Shown one piece after another: positions 1-5,707 of a DNA stretch of 5,707 nucleotides. Location: positions 1 to 5,707 of the forward strand of contig CALEIS010000058.1 in assembly GCA_937877675.1 (NCBI GenBank), read 5' to 3'. The stretch is from an uncultured Clostridia bacterium. GTDB taxonomy: Bacteria; Bacillota; Clostridia; Oscillospirales; Acutalibacteraceae. The notes beneath the pieces were generated by a model, which ran no database searches, had not been told where the DNA came from, and saw only the letters and a list, made by a program, of their open reading frames with translations. The position numbers and the translations under genes are program-made. Each line of letters begins with the position of its first letter. The first letter of the stretch is position 1.

Positions 1-8
1 TCCTTAAT

Positions 9-36
9 TTTGCGCTTTGCACTTTGCATTTTGCAT
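9..36. repeat. Four tandem heptamers (TTTGCRY)
   Basis: Four head-to-tail 7-base units are visible: TTTGCGC (9-15), TTTGCAC (16-22), TTTGCAT (23-29) and TTTGCAT (30-36). The last two are identical and the first two differ only in the final positions. The array lies about 80 bases upstream of the iscR promoter in non-coding DNA. Short tandem arrays of this kind are familiar in intergenic DNA of clostridia, often as part of longer dispersed elements. The array is close to the window edge, so it may continue upstream in a more decayed form. No function can be assigned. Confidence 0.75.
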
Positions 37-117
37 TCAATTCGATAAACTCCAATTTGTTTAATTGTATTAAAACACATATTTTCCAATTCCCACTAAA
101 ATTATATGAATTAACTC

Positions 118-146
118 TTGAATTCCTAGTAATTTTGTAGTATATT
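118..146 (+). promoter_or_regulatory. Predicted sigma-A promoter of iscR-metH
   Basis: A -35 box TTGAAT (118-123) and a -10 box TATATT (141-146) are separated by exactly 17 bases, both close to the vegetative consensus. Transcription would start near 153 and give a leader of about 36 bases. The ribosome binding site AAGGGTG (174-180) lies 8 bases before the iscR ATG. No other promoter is evident before metH, so both genes probably use it. The spacer is almost filled by a candidate operator (119-142). Confidence 0.7.
119..142. promoter_or_regulatory. Candidate IscR operator at the iscR promoter
   Basis: This stretch shares TGAATTC, then after two bases AGTAA, then TT, with the region upstream of iscS (3026-3049): 17 of 24 positions are identical without gaps. 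Around centre 133 it forms an imperfect dyad, with CTA (126-128) facing TAG (138-140) and AA facing TT next to the centre. It covers the -35/-10 spacer, where a bound repressor would block RNA polymerase. Rrf2 regulators bind dyads of this size and often repress their own gene. The binding of this IscR to the site is inferred. Confidence 0.45.
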
Positions 147-188
147 ATTTTTACAACAAAAACAATACTCTAAAAGGGTGTAGATACA

Positions 189-623
189 ATGAAAATCTCA
201 ACAAAAGGCAGATATGCACTTCGTCTTATGACAGACTTGGCAATTCATAAGGACGATGGCTATATTTCAATAAAAACTGTTTCTCAAAGACAAGGAATCA
301 GCGAAAAATATCTTGAACAGATTATAAAACTTTTGGCAAAAGAAAATCTTGTTGAAAGTATCCGTGGTGCTCAGGGTGGTTATCGTCTTACTCGTGAACC
401 TGTGGAATATACAGTTGGTGAAATTCTCCGTGTAACAGAGGGTAGTTTAGCTCCTGTGGCTTGTCTTGCAACTGACGAAAATACCTGTGAAAACTGTATG
501 GACTGTGTAACTCTTGAAATCTGGCAATGTGTTCTCAATGCAGTAAATGAGGTTGTTGACTCCATAACTCTCCAATATTTGGTGGATAAGCAGAAAGAAA
601 AGGGGAATTGCGGATGTTGTTAA
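189..623 (+). CDS. iscR: Rrf2 family Fe-S cluster transcriptional regulator IscR
   Basis: The 144-residue product is a dimeric winged-helix repressor/activator of the Rrf2 family, the usual size for IscR. The N-terminus MKISTKGRYALRLM is the family signature, followed by the recognition helix (about 37-50) and the wing GAQGGYRL (60-67). The cluster-binding segment has Cys92, Cys100, Cys103 and Cys106. Cys92, Cys100 and Cys106 match the three Cys ligands of E. coli IscR, with a first spacing longer by two residues. The E. coli ligand His107 aligns with Leu109, so a fourth ligand, if any, differs. The cysteines argue against CymR, the cysteine-metabolism relative that lacks them. The C-terminus ends unusually in CGCC, encoded where the gene runs into metH. 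The ATG is supported by AAGGGTG (174-180) at 8-base spacing. The dyad in its own promoter suggests autoregulation. Confidence 0.88.
   Translation: MKISTKGRYALRLMTDLAIHKDDGYISIKTVSQRQGISEKYLEQIIKLLAKENLVESIRGAQGGYRLTREPVEYTVGEILRVTEGSLAPVACLATDENTCENCMDCVTLEIWQCVLNAVNEVVDSITLQYLVDKQKEKGNCGCC
600..605 (+). promoter_or_regulatory. Ribosome binding site deciding the metH start
   Basis: AAGGGG lies inside the end of iscR. It is 8 bases before the ATG at 614, an ideal spacing, but only 2 bases before the in-frame TTG at 608, which is too close for initiation. The site therefore favours ATG 614. Because it lies within translated iscR, ribosomes finishing iscR should help expose or load it, giving translational coupling. 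Confidence 0.7.
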
Positions 624-2968
624 ACAGATTCGGTAAAGAATTACTTTTCTTCGACGGTGGAATGGGTACGGAACTTCAAAAAAACGGACTCAAAAAAGGC
701 GAACTACCAGAACTTTTAAACATCCATTCACCTGAAATCGTGAAAAAAGTTCATAAATCATATTTGGACGCAGGTTGCGACATAATCACAACCAATACAT
801 TCGGTGCAAATTCTCTCAAATTCTCAAATGTGGAAGAAATCATTACAAATGCAGTAAAAATCGTGAAAGATTCCATTAGCGAATGTGGTAGAAAAGCCTA
901 TACAGCTCTTGATGTTGGACCTTTGGGCAAACTTTTAGCTCCATATGGGGATTTGCCATTTGAAGATGCTTATAATCTTTTCAAAGAACAAGTTGTAGCA
1001 GGTGAAAATGCTGGTGCAGACCTTGTGCTTATTGAAACAATGGGTGATTTGTATGAAATCAAATCTGCAGTTTTGGCTGCAAAGGAAAATACGAATCTTC
1101 CCATATTCGTTTCAATGATTTTTGATAAAAAAGGCACACTCTTAACAGGGGCAGATGTAAAAACTGCAATTGTAGCTCTCGAAGCTTTGGGTGTTGATGG
1201 AATTGGTCTTAACTGTGGACTTGGTCCTGACCAAATGCTTTTACTCTTGCAAGAAATGACAGAGTATTCAAGCACACCAATCTTCATTCAACCTAATGCA
1301 GGTCTTCCAGTATCAGTAAATGGTGAAACAGTTTACAATGTAACGCCAGAAGAATTTGCAGAAAAGCAACTGAAAATCTTAGAAAATGGTGCTTGTGCTT
1401 TGGGTGGTTGTTGTGGCACAAATCCAATGCACATAAAGGCAATGATTGACCTTTGCAAAGGCAGAGAAATCAAGAAGATAGCAAAGAAAAACTATACAGC
1501 AGTTTCTTCATATTCAAAGTCGGTTTTCTTTGAGATTAAGCCAATTATCGTGGGTGAAAGAATTAACCCAACAGGCAAAAAACTCCTTAAAGAAGCACTT
1601 CGTAACAAGGATATGGACTATATTTTCCGTGAGGGCGTAAGTCAGACGGATTTGGGTGCAGATGTCCTTGATGTTAATGTGGGACTTCCCGAAATCAACG
1701 AATGTGAAATAATGACAAATGCTGTTATGGGACTTCAAAGTATTCTTAATGCTCCTTTACAGATTGATACATCCAACCCTAGTGTAATGGAAAAAGCACT
1801 TCGTATTTACAACGGAAAGCCAATGGTCAACTCTGTTAATGGTAAAGAAGAGTCAATGAATTCTATTTTCCCACTTGTAAAAAAATATGGTGGTGTTGTG
1901 GTTTGCTTAACACTTGACGAAAACGGAATTCCCGAAACTGTTGAAGGTAGAATAGAGATTGCAAAGAAGATTATAGATAAGGCAAAAGAATTTGGAATAG
2001 AGAAAAAAGACCTTGTTTTTGACCCACTTTGTATGACTATCAGTACAAATAAGGAAAGTGCAAAAATTACTCTAAAATGTGTTGAAAAACTTACAAACGA
2101 CCTTGGTGTTAAGACGATTTTAGGTGTTTCCAATGTGTCCTTTGGACTTCCAAATCGTGAACTTATTAACTCAACATTTTTTGGTCTTGCTTTGCAAAAA
2201 GGACTTAGTTCAGGCATTATCAATCCAAAAAGTGAAATGATGATGAACACTTACTATTCATTTAATGCTCTTATGGGTCTTGATGAGAATTTTGAGGATT
2301 ATATCTCAAATGCAACGGATGTTAAAGCAGAAATCAAAACAGATGTTGTTGACCTTAAAACTGCCGTTATAAAAGGTCTTAAAGAAAGAGCAAAGCAAGA
2401 AACAGAAAAGGAACTTCTTACAAAATCTCCACTTGAAATAATTGATAATATTTTAATTCCTGCACTTAATGTTGTTGGTGAGGGCTTTGAAAATAACACA
2501 ATATTTTTACCAGGACTTTTAATGAGTGCCGAAACTGCAGGAGTAAGTTTTGGTGTTCTAAAAAAAGAAATGGAGAAAAACGGCTTGCAGGACGAAAAAA
2601 AGGGTAAGATAATTATGGCAACCGTTGAGGGTGACATTCACGATATCGGTAAAAATATCGTTAATGTGTTGCTTGAAAATTATGGTTACGAGGTTATCGA
2701 CCTTGGCAAGGATGTTAAGCCTGAAACAATCGTGGAAACAGCACTTCGTGAGAATGTTAAATTCGTTGGTCTTTCTGCACTTATGACAACAACAGTACCA
2801 TCAATGGAAAAAACAATCAAATTGCTTCGTGAAAAAGATAAGAGTATCGCAGTTATGGTTGGTGGTGCAGTTTTAACCCCAGAGTATGCAGAAATGATAG
2901 GCGCTGACTTCTATGCAAATGATGCCATGACAACTGTAAGAATTGCCGAAAAATTCTTCGGTAAATAA
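614..2968 (+). CDS. metH: Cobalamin-dependent methionine synthase, short form without activation domain
   Basis: The 784-residue protein would transfer a methyl group from 5-methyltetrahydrofolate through cobalamin to homocysteine, making methionine in the cytosol. The homocysteine domain (about 1-290) has FDGGMGTELQ at the start and the zinc ligands Cys201, Cys266 and Cys267 (GLNCG and GGCCGTNP). The pterin-binding domain (about 308-560) shows VGERINPTGKK, DVNVGLP, FDPL and GVSNVSFGLP. The cobalamin cap domain (about 585-660) precedes a Rossmann B12 domain with EGDIHDIGKN, where His676 is the expected lower cobalt ligand, then SALMTT and GGA. The protein ends there. The roughly 330-residue AdoMet-binding reactivation domain of E. 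coli MetH is missing, as in the Thermotoga and many clostridial forms, where reactivation uses a separate protein. None is seen here. The gene overlaps iscR by 10 bases and has no leader of its own, so it should be co-expressed with iscR. The alternative TTG start at 608 would add two residues. Confidence 0.9.
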   Translation: MLLNRFGKELLFFDGGMGTELQKNGLKKGELPELLNIHSPEIVKKVHKSYLDAGCDIITTNTFGANSLKFSNVEEIITNAVKIVKDSISECGRKAYTALDVGPLGKLLAPYGDLPFEDAYNLFKEQVVAGENAGADLVLIETMGDLYEIKSAVLAAKENTNLPIFVSMIFDKKGTLLTGADVKTAIVALEALGVDGIGLNCGLGPDQMLLLLQEMTEYSSTPIFIQPNAGLPVSVNGETVYNVTPEEFAEKQLKILENGACALGGCCGTNPMHIKAMIDLCKGREIKKIAKKNYTAVSSYSKSVFFEIKPIIVGERINPTGKKLLKEALRNKDMDYIFREGVSQTDLGADVLDVNVGLPEINECEIMTNAVMGLQSILNAPLQIDTSNPSVMEKALRIYNGKPMVNSVNGKEESMNSIFPLVKKYGGVVVCLTLDENGIPETVEGRIEIAKKIIDKAKEFGIEKKDLVFDPLCMTISTNKESAKITLKCVEKLTNDLGVKTILGVSNVSFGLPNRELINSTFFGLALQKGLSSGIINPKSEMMMNTYYSFNALMGLDENFEDYISNATDVKAEIKTDVVDLKTAVIKGLKERAKQETEKELLTKSPLEIIDNILIPALNVVGEGFENNTIFLPGLLMSAETAGVSFGVLKKEMEKNGLQDEKKGKIIMATVEGDIHDIGKNIVNVLLENYGYEVIDLGKDVKPETIVETALRENVKFVGLSALMTTTVPSMEKTIKLLREKDKSIAVMVGGAVLTPEYAEMIGADFYANDAMTTVRIAEKFFGK

Positions 2969-2990
2969 GTCTATTTGTACATTGTTATAA

Positions 2991-3020
2991 TTGACAAAAT
3001 ATTACAATATGTAGTATCAT
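2991..3020 (+). promoter_or_regulatory. Predicted promoter of iscS-iscU
   Basis: A consensus -35 box TTGACA (2991-2996) is followed after 18 bases by TATCAT (3015-3020). An alternative -10, TAGTAT (3012-3017), would leave only 15 bases. The octamer TGTAGTAT (3010-3017) also occurs at the iscR -10 region (137-144 reads GTAGTATA, preceded by T). Transcription would start near 3027, inside the palindrome at 3030-3050. No terminator hairpin precedes it after metH, so read-through from iscR-metH is also possible. Confidence 0.6.
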
Positions 3021-3025
3021 ATAAA

Positions 3026-3050
3026 TGAATTCACAGTAAATTACTATGAA
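3026..3050. promoter_or_regulatory. Candidate IscR operator upstream of iscS
   Basis: A 21-base near-perfect palindrome (3030-3050, centre 3040) has left arm TTCACAGTAA and right arm TTACTATGAA around a central A. Nine of ten base pairs match. It begins just after the -10 box and covers the likely transcription start. Extended left to TGAATTC (3026-3032), it aligns with the iscR promoter dyad at 119-142. It is unlikely to be a terminator: it is AT-rich and has no T-run after it. Binding by the IscR encoded here is inferred. Confidence 0.5.
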
Positions 3051-3069
3051 ATAGAAATGAGATGTATAT

Positions 3070-4248
3070 ATGAAAGTTTATGCAGATAACGCTGCAACAA
3101 CAAAAATATCAAAAGTAGCACTTAATGCTATGATGCCGTGCTATGAAGAAATATATGGAAACCCATCAAGTTTACACTCAGTAGGACAAGATGCTTTCCA
3201 TGCAGTAAGGGATGCTCGTAATTTGATTGCTGAATGTATCAATGCCGACCCTAATGATGTTTATTTTTCATCAGGTGGTAGTGAAAGCGATAACTGGGCA
3301 ATCAAAGGTGCAGCCTATTTAATGGCTAAAAAAGGTAAGAAGCATATCATCAGTTCAAAATTTGAACACCATGCAGTTCTTCACACACTCAATGTCCTTG
3401 AAAAGGAAGGATTTGAAATTACTTTGCTTGATGTTTATGAAAACGGTCTTGTGAAGGTTGAAGATGTAAAGAATGCAATTAAAGATGATACAGCACTTGT
3501 AACAATTATGTTTGCAAATAACGAAATCGGTACAGTTCAGCCAATCCGTGAAATCGGTGCAGTTTGTCGTGAAAAGGGTGTTCTTTTCCATACTGATGCT
3601 GTTCAGGCTGTGGGTCATGTTCCTGTTGATGTTAAAGCAGACAACATCGATATGATGTCTTTCTCAGGTCACAAATTCCACGGACCAAAGGGTGTGGGTG
3701 GTCTTTATTGCAAAAAGGGTATAAGACTTCCAAACCTTATTGAAGGTGGTGCACAGGAAAGAAATCGTCGTGCAGGTACAGAAAATGTTCCCGCAATCGT
3801 AGGTATGGCAGCAGCACTTAAAGATGCTTGTGACCATATGGAAGAAAACACAAAGAAACTTGTTTCTATGAGAGAACAACTCATTGAAGGAATTCTCAAA
3901 ATTGAGCGTAGCCGTATAAATGGTGACCGTGAGCACAGACTCCCTGGTAATGTAAGTGCATGTTTCGAGGGTGTTGAAGGTGAATCTCTTCTTCTCTACC
4001 TTGATATTATGGGAATCAGTGCTTCATCAGGTTCAGCTTGTACATCAGGCTCACTTGACCCAAGCCACGTGCTTCTCTCAATTGGCTTACCACATGAAAT
4101 TGCACACGGTTCACTTCGTTTGAGCCTTTGTGAAGATAACACACCTGAAGAAATGGAATATATCATTGAACAGTTACCACCAATTATTAACAGACTTCGT
4201 GATATGTCACCACTCTGGGAAAAAATACAAAAGGAGAGTACAAAATAA
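3070..4248 (+). CDS. iscS: Cysteine desulfurase IscS/NifS (group I)
   Basis: The PLP enzyme converts cysteine to alanine and holds the released sulfur as a persulfide for Fe-S assembly and tRNA thiolation. The 392 residues match the family length. MKVYADNAATT is the typical N-terminus. His100 (FEHHAV) would stack on PLP, Asp175 (TDAVQ) would bind the pyridine nitrogen, and Lys202 (SGHKFHGPKG) would form the Schiff base. The mobile loop SSGSACTSGS carries the sulfur-accepting Cys324, the consensus form of group I enzymes rather than SufS. GSLRLSL with Arg350 is the substrate carboxylate site. Shine-Dalgarno pairing is weak (GAGAT, 3059-3063), but the family N-terminus leaves no better start. 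The stop codon shares its last A with the iscU ATG (TAATG). NifS or IscS is equally fitting as a name; the IscR/IscU context favours IscS. Confidence 0.93.
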   Translation: MKVYADNAATTKISKVALNAMMPCYEEIYGNPSSLHSVGQDAFHAVRDARNLIAECINADPNDVYFSSGGSESDNWAIKGAAYLMAKKGKKHIISSKFEHHAVLHTLNVLEKEGFEITLLDVYENGLVKVEDVKNAIKDDTALVTIMFANNEIGTVQPIREIGAVCREKGVLFHTDAVQAVGHVPVDVKADNIDMMSFSGHKFHGPKGVGGLYCKKGIRLPNLIEGGAQERNRRAGTENVPAIVGMAAALKDACDHMEENTKKLVSMREQLIEGILKIERSRINGDREHRLPGNVSACFEGVEGESLLLYLDIMGISASSGSACTSGSLDPSHVLLSIGLPHEIAHGSLRLSLCEDNTPEEMEYIIEQLPPIINRLRDMSPLWEKIQKESTK

Positions 4249-4667
4249 TGGAATATTCAGAAAAAGTAATGGAACATTTCGTAAATCCACACAATGTGGG
4301 TAAAATAGAAGATGCAGACGGTATCGGTGAAGTTGGTAATGCAAAATGTGGAGATATTATGAAAATGTATCTCAAAATCAGCGATGGCATTATCACAGAT
4401 GTTAAATTCAATACTTATGGATGTGCATCTGCAATCGCAACAAGCTCAATTGCAACTGATATGATTAAAGGTCAGCCTTTGAGTGAAGCACTCAAGCTTA
4501 CAAACAAAGCAGTTGTTGAGGCTCTTGACGGACTTCCTGCAGTTAAAATTCACTGTTCAGTTCTTGCAGAACAGGCAATCAAAGCAGCTGTAAAGGACTA
4601 CTACGATAAAAACGGTATTGAATATAACGCAGACGATTTTAAGTTTGACGAAGACCATCATCATTAA
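4248..4667 (+). CDS. iscU: Fe-S cluster assembly scaffold IscU
   Basis: The 139-residue protein is the scaffold on which IscS-derived sulfur and iron are built into a cluster before transfer to client enzymes. MEYSEKVMEHFVNPHNVG is the standard N-terminus. The conserved ligands are Cys34 and Asp36 (AKCGD), Cys59 (YGCASAIA), and His102 and Cys103 (KIHCSVLAEQA). The E. coli HscA-recognition motif LPPVK reads LPAVK (96-100), and no hscA, hscB or ferredoxin gene is present, consistent with chaperone-independent use. The protein stops after this domain, without the NifU C-terminal Nfu part. The tail (about 120-139) ends FDEDHHH, a natural acidic and histidine-rich end that may bind metal. A strong AAGGAGAG (4231-4238) and the one-base overlap with iscS indicate coupled, balanced expression of the two partners. 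Confidence 0.92.
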   Translation: MEYSEKVMEHFVNPHNVGKIEDADGIGEVGNAKCGDIMKMYLKISDGIITDVKFNTYGCASAIATSSIATDMIKGQPLSEALKLTNKAVVEALDGLPAVKIHCSVLAEQAIKAAVKDYYDKNGIEYNADDFKFDEDHHH

Positions 4668-4670
4668 TTC

Positions 4671-4696
4671 GTAGGGGTCGGCGTCCTCGACGACCC
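4671..4696. repeat. GC-rich palindromic intergenic repeat
   Basis: This 26-base block is 19/26 G+C in otherwise AT-rich DNA. It contains the inverted arms GGGTCG (4675-4680) and CGACCC (4691-4696), with a further CG/CG pairing inside. It begins GTAGGGG, a start I associate with short dispersed palindromes in clostridial genomes. It sits right after iscU and before the nadA ribosome binding site. There is no T-run after it, so it is a poor intrinsic terminator, though the RNA hairpin could slow decay or reduce read-through. Confidence 0.6.
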
Positions 4697-4727
4697 ATTT
4701 ATGTAATCTTTAAAAAGGAAGATTAAA

Positions 4728-5642
4728 ATGACAGTAAAAGAAATGCAAGAAAAAATCTTGCAACTTAAAAAAGAAAAAGATATCTGTATTCTCGCTCACA
4801 GCTATGTTGCTCGTGAGATTATTGAGGTTGCCGATTATACAGGGGACAGTTTTCAGTTAAGCGTATTAGCAGAGAAAACTGATGCTAAAACTGTTATTAT
4901 GTGTGGCGTACGCTTTATGGCAGAAACTGTAAAAATTCTCTCACCTGAAAAAACAGTTTATATCACAAGCCCTGTTGCAGGTTGCCCAATGGCTGAGCAG
5001 ATGAGTGTGGAGTATATCGAAGAAATCAAAAAAGAGTATCCTGATTATACTGTTGTGGCATATATCAATACAACTGCAGCACTTAAAACTGTTTGTGATG
5101 TGTGCGTAACATCTGCGTCAGCAGTAGAGATTGTAAAGAAACTTGATAATGATAAAATTCTCTTTATCCCTGACTGTAATCTTGGTGATTTCGTAGCAAA
5201 ACAAGTGCCAGAAAAGACATTTAAGTTTGTAAACGGTGGTTGCCCAATTCATGGTCAGATTACTGCGGAAGATGTTAAAAAGGCAAGGGAATATTATCCT
5301 GATTCACTTTTACTTGTTCATCCTGAATGTAAACCTGAGGTTGTGGCAGAGGCAGATTATGTCGGCTCAACAACAGGAATTATGAAATTTGCAAAAGAGA
5401 GTGACCATAAGAATTTCATTATTGGTACAGAAATCAGTATTGCAGAGTCTTTGCAGTATGAATGTCCTGATAAGAATTTCTTTACATTGTCACCAAAACT
5501 CATTTGTCCTGATATGAAGGCTACAACTCTTGTTGACCTTTATAACACAATTGAGGGTAAGGGTGGGGAAGAAATCACCCTAGATGAAGAAACAATTAAG
5601 AAAGCCAAAAAATGCATTGATAAAATGCTTGAACTTGGGTGA
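4728..5642 (+). CDS. nadA: Quinolinate synthase NadA
   Basis: The 304-residue enzyme condenses iminoaspartate with dihydroxyacetone phosphate to quinolinate, the second step of de novo NAD synthesis, using an oxygen-sensitive [4Fe-4S] cluster. The length matches the short NadA type known from Thermotoga. The three expected cluster ligands are Cys86 (AGCPMA), Cys172 (NGGCPIH) and Cys260 (LICPDMK). Likely active-site residues are His24 and Tyr26, Ser41 (GDS), Tyr112 and Asn114 (YINTT), Ser129, His175, His198 and Glu200 (HPEC), and Ser214-Thr215 (YVGSTTG). The usual AHNYQ reads AHSYV here. Start choice is supported by AGGAAG (4716-4721), 6 bases before ATG. The usual partners nadB and nadC are not adjacent. 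The 60-base gap from iscU shows no clear promoter, so it is probably read from the isc transcript. Its product is a direct client of IscS/IscU. Confidence 0.93.
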   Translation: MTVKEMQEKILQLKKEKDICILAHSYVAREIIEVADYTGDSFQLSVLAEKTDAKTVIMCGVRFMAETVKILSPEKTVYITSPVAGCPMAEQMSVEYIEEIKKEYPDYTVVAYINTTAALKTVCDVCVTSASAVEIVKKLDNDKILFIPDCNLGDFVAKQVPEKTFKFVNGGCPIHGQITAEDVKKAREYYPDSLLLVHPECKPEVVAEADYVGSTTGIMKFAKESDHKNFIIGTEISIAESLQYECPDKNFFTLSPKLICPDMKATTLVDLYNTIEGKGGEEITLDEETIKKAKKCIDKMLELG

Positions 5643-5646
5643 AAAC

Positions 5647-5707
5647 ATGAAAAAAGCAGTAATTGCTATGAGTGGCGGAGTTGACAGCTCCGTCGCTGCT
5701 TTACTTA
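5647..5707 (+). CDS. mnmA: tRNA-specific 2-thiouridylase MnmA (N-terminal part)
   Basis: Only the first 20 codons are inside the window; the gene runs past the right edge. They read MKKAVIAMSGGVDSSVAALL. SGGVDSS is the PP-loop ATP-binding motif of adenylating enzymes, and the AMSGGVDSSVAA form is characteristic of MnmA. The family thiolates the wobble uridine of tRNA for Lys, Glu and Gln using sulfur that comes from IscS, which fits its place next to iscS and iscU. The ATG lies 4 bases after the nadA stop, and its ribosome binding site GGGTG (5637-5641) is inside the nadA end, so the genes should be coupled. Other PP-loop enzymes such as ThiI, TtcA or argininosuccinate synthase are possible but fit less well. 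Confidence 0.85.
   Translation, partial: MKKAVIAMSGGVDSSVAALL

Noticed and set aside
9..36. CRISPR-like array
   Set aside because: The units are 7 bases and directly adjacent with no spacers.
608..613. TTG start for metH two codons upstream of the ATG
   Set aside because: Only 2 bases separate it from the AAGGGG ribosome binding site, whereas ATG 614 has an 8-base spacing.
1807..2250. Reverse-strand open frame of 147 codons inside metH
   Set aside because: It lies wholly within a strongly supported gene, shows no recognisable family motif and reads like antisense of metH codons.
2969..2990. Terminator after metH
   Set aside because: No stable stem or T-run is present in the bases between the metH stop and the iscS -35 box.
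3007..3022. Second dyad ATATG/CATAT over the iscS -10 region
   Set aside because: It is a short, purely AT-rich arm pair with no counterpart at the iscR promoter, so it is easily expected by chance.
4675..4710. GC-rich hairpin after iscU as an intrinsic terminator
   Set aside because: The stem is short, the loop is 10 bases with partial pairing, and it is followed by ATTTATG rather than a T-run.

Overview
The window is a compact, entirely + strand cluster from a low-GC bacterium, most likely a Firmicute of the class Clostridia. This rests on AT-rich coding sequence, Firmicutes-like ribosome binding sites, an IscR-IscS-IscU-MnmA gene set without hscB/hscA/fdx, a MetH of the short clostridial/Thermotoga kind, and short intergenic repeats. 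The lineage is inferred from these traits and was not tested by any search.

Layout: positions 1-188 are non-coding, with a four-copy heptamer repeat followed by a good sigma-A type promoter. Next come iscR (189-623, Rrf2-family Fe-S regulator) and metH (614-2968, cobalamin-dependent methionine synthase without the activation domain), whose ends overlap by 10 bases. A 101-base gap holds a second promoter and a palindromic site. It is followed by iscS (3070-4248, cysteine desulfurase) and iscU (4248-4667, Fe-S scaffold), which share one base. A 60-base gap contains a GC-rich palindromic repeat. Then come nadA (4728-5642, quinolinate synthase, a [4Fe-4S] enzyme) and the first 20 codons of mnmA (5647 to the window edge, tRNA 2-thiouridylase).

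The genes share a sulfur and Fe-S theme. IscS takes sulfur from cysteine and passes it to IscU for Fe-S assembly and, probably, to MnmA for tRNA thiolation. NadA is a client that needs a [4Fe-4S] cluster. IscR presumably senses cluster supply. MetH makes methionine from homocysteine and so belongs to sulfur amino acid metabolism.

The most useful observation is that the iscR and iscS promoter regions share a similar 24-base dyad element (17 of 24 positions identical). This is a candidate operator for the IscR encoded here. All genes belong to known families. I see no clearly new system; the points of interest are the regulatory site, the placement of metH and nadA inside an isc cluster, and some unusual protein tails.
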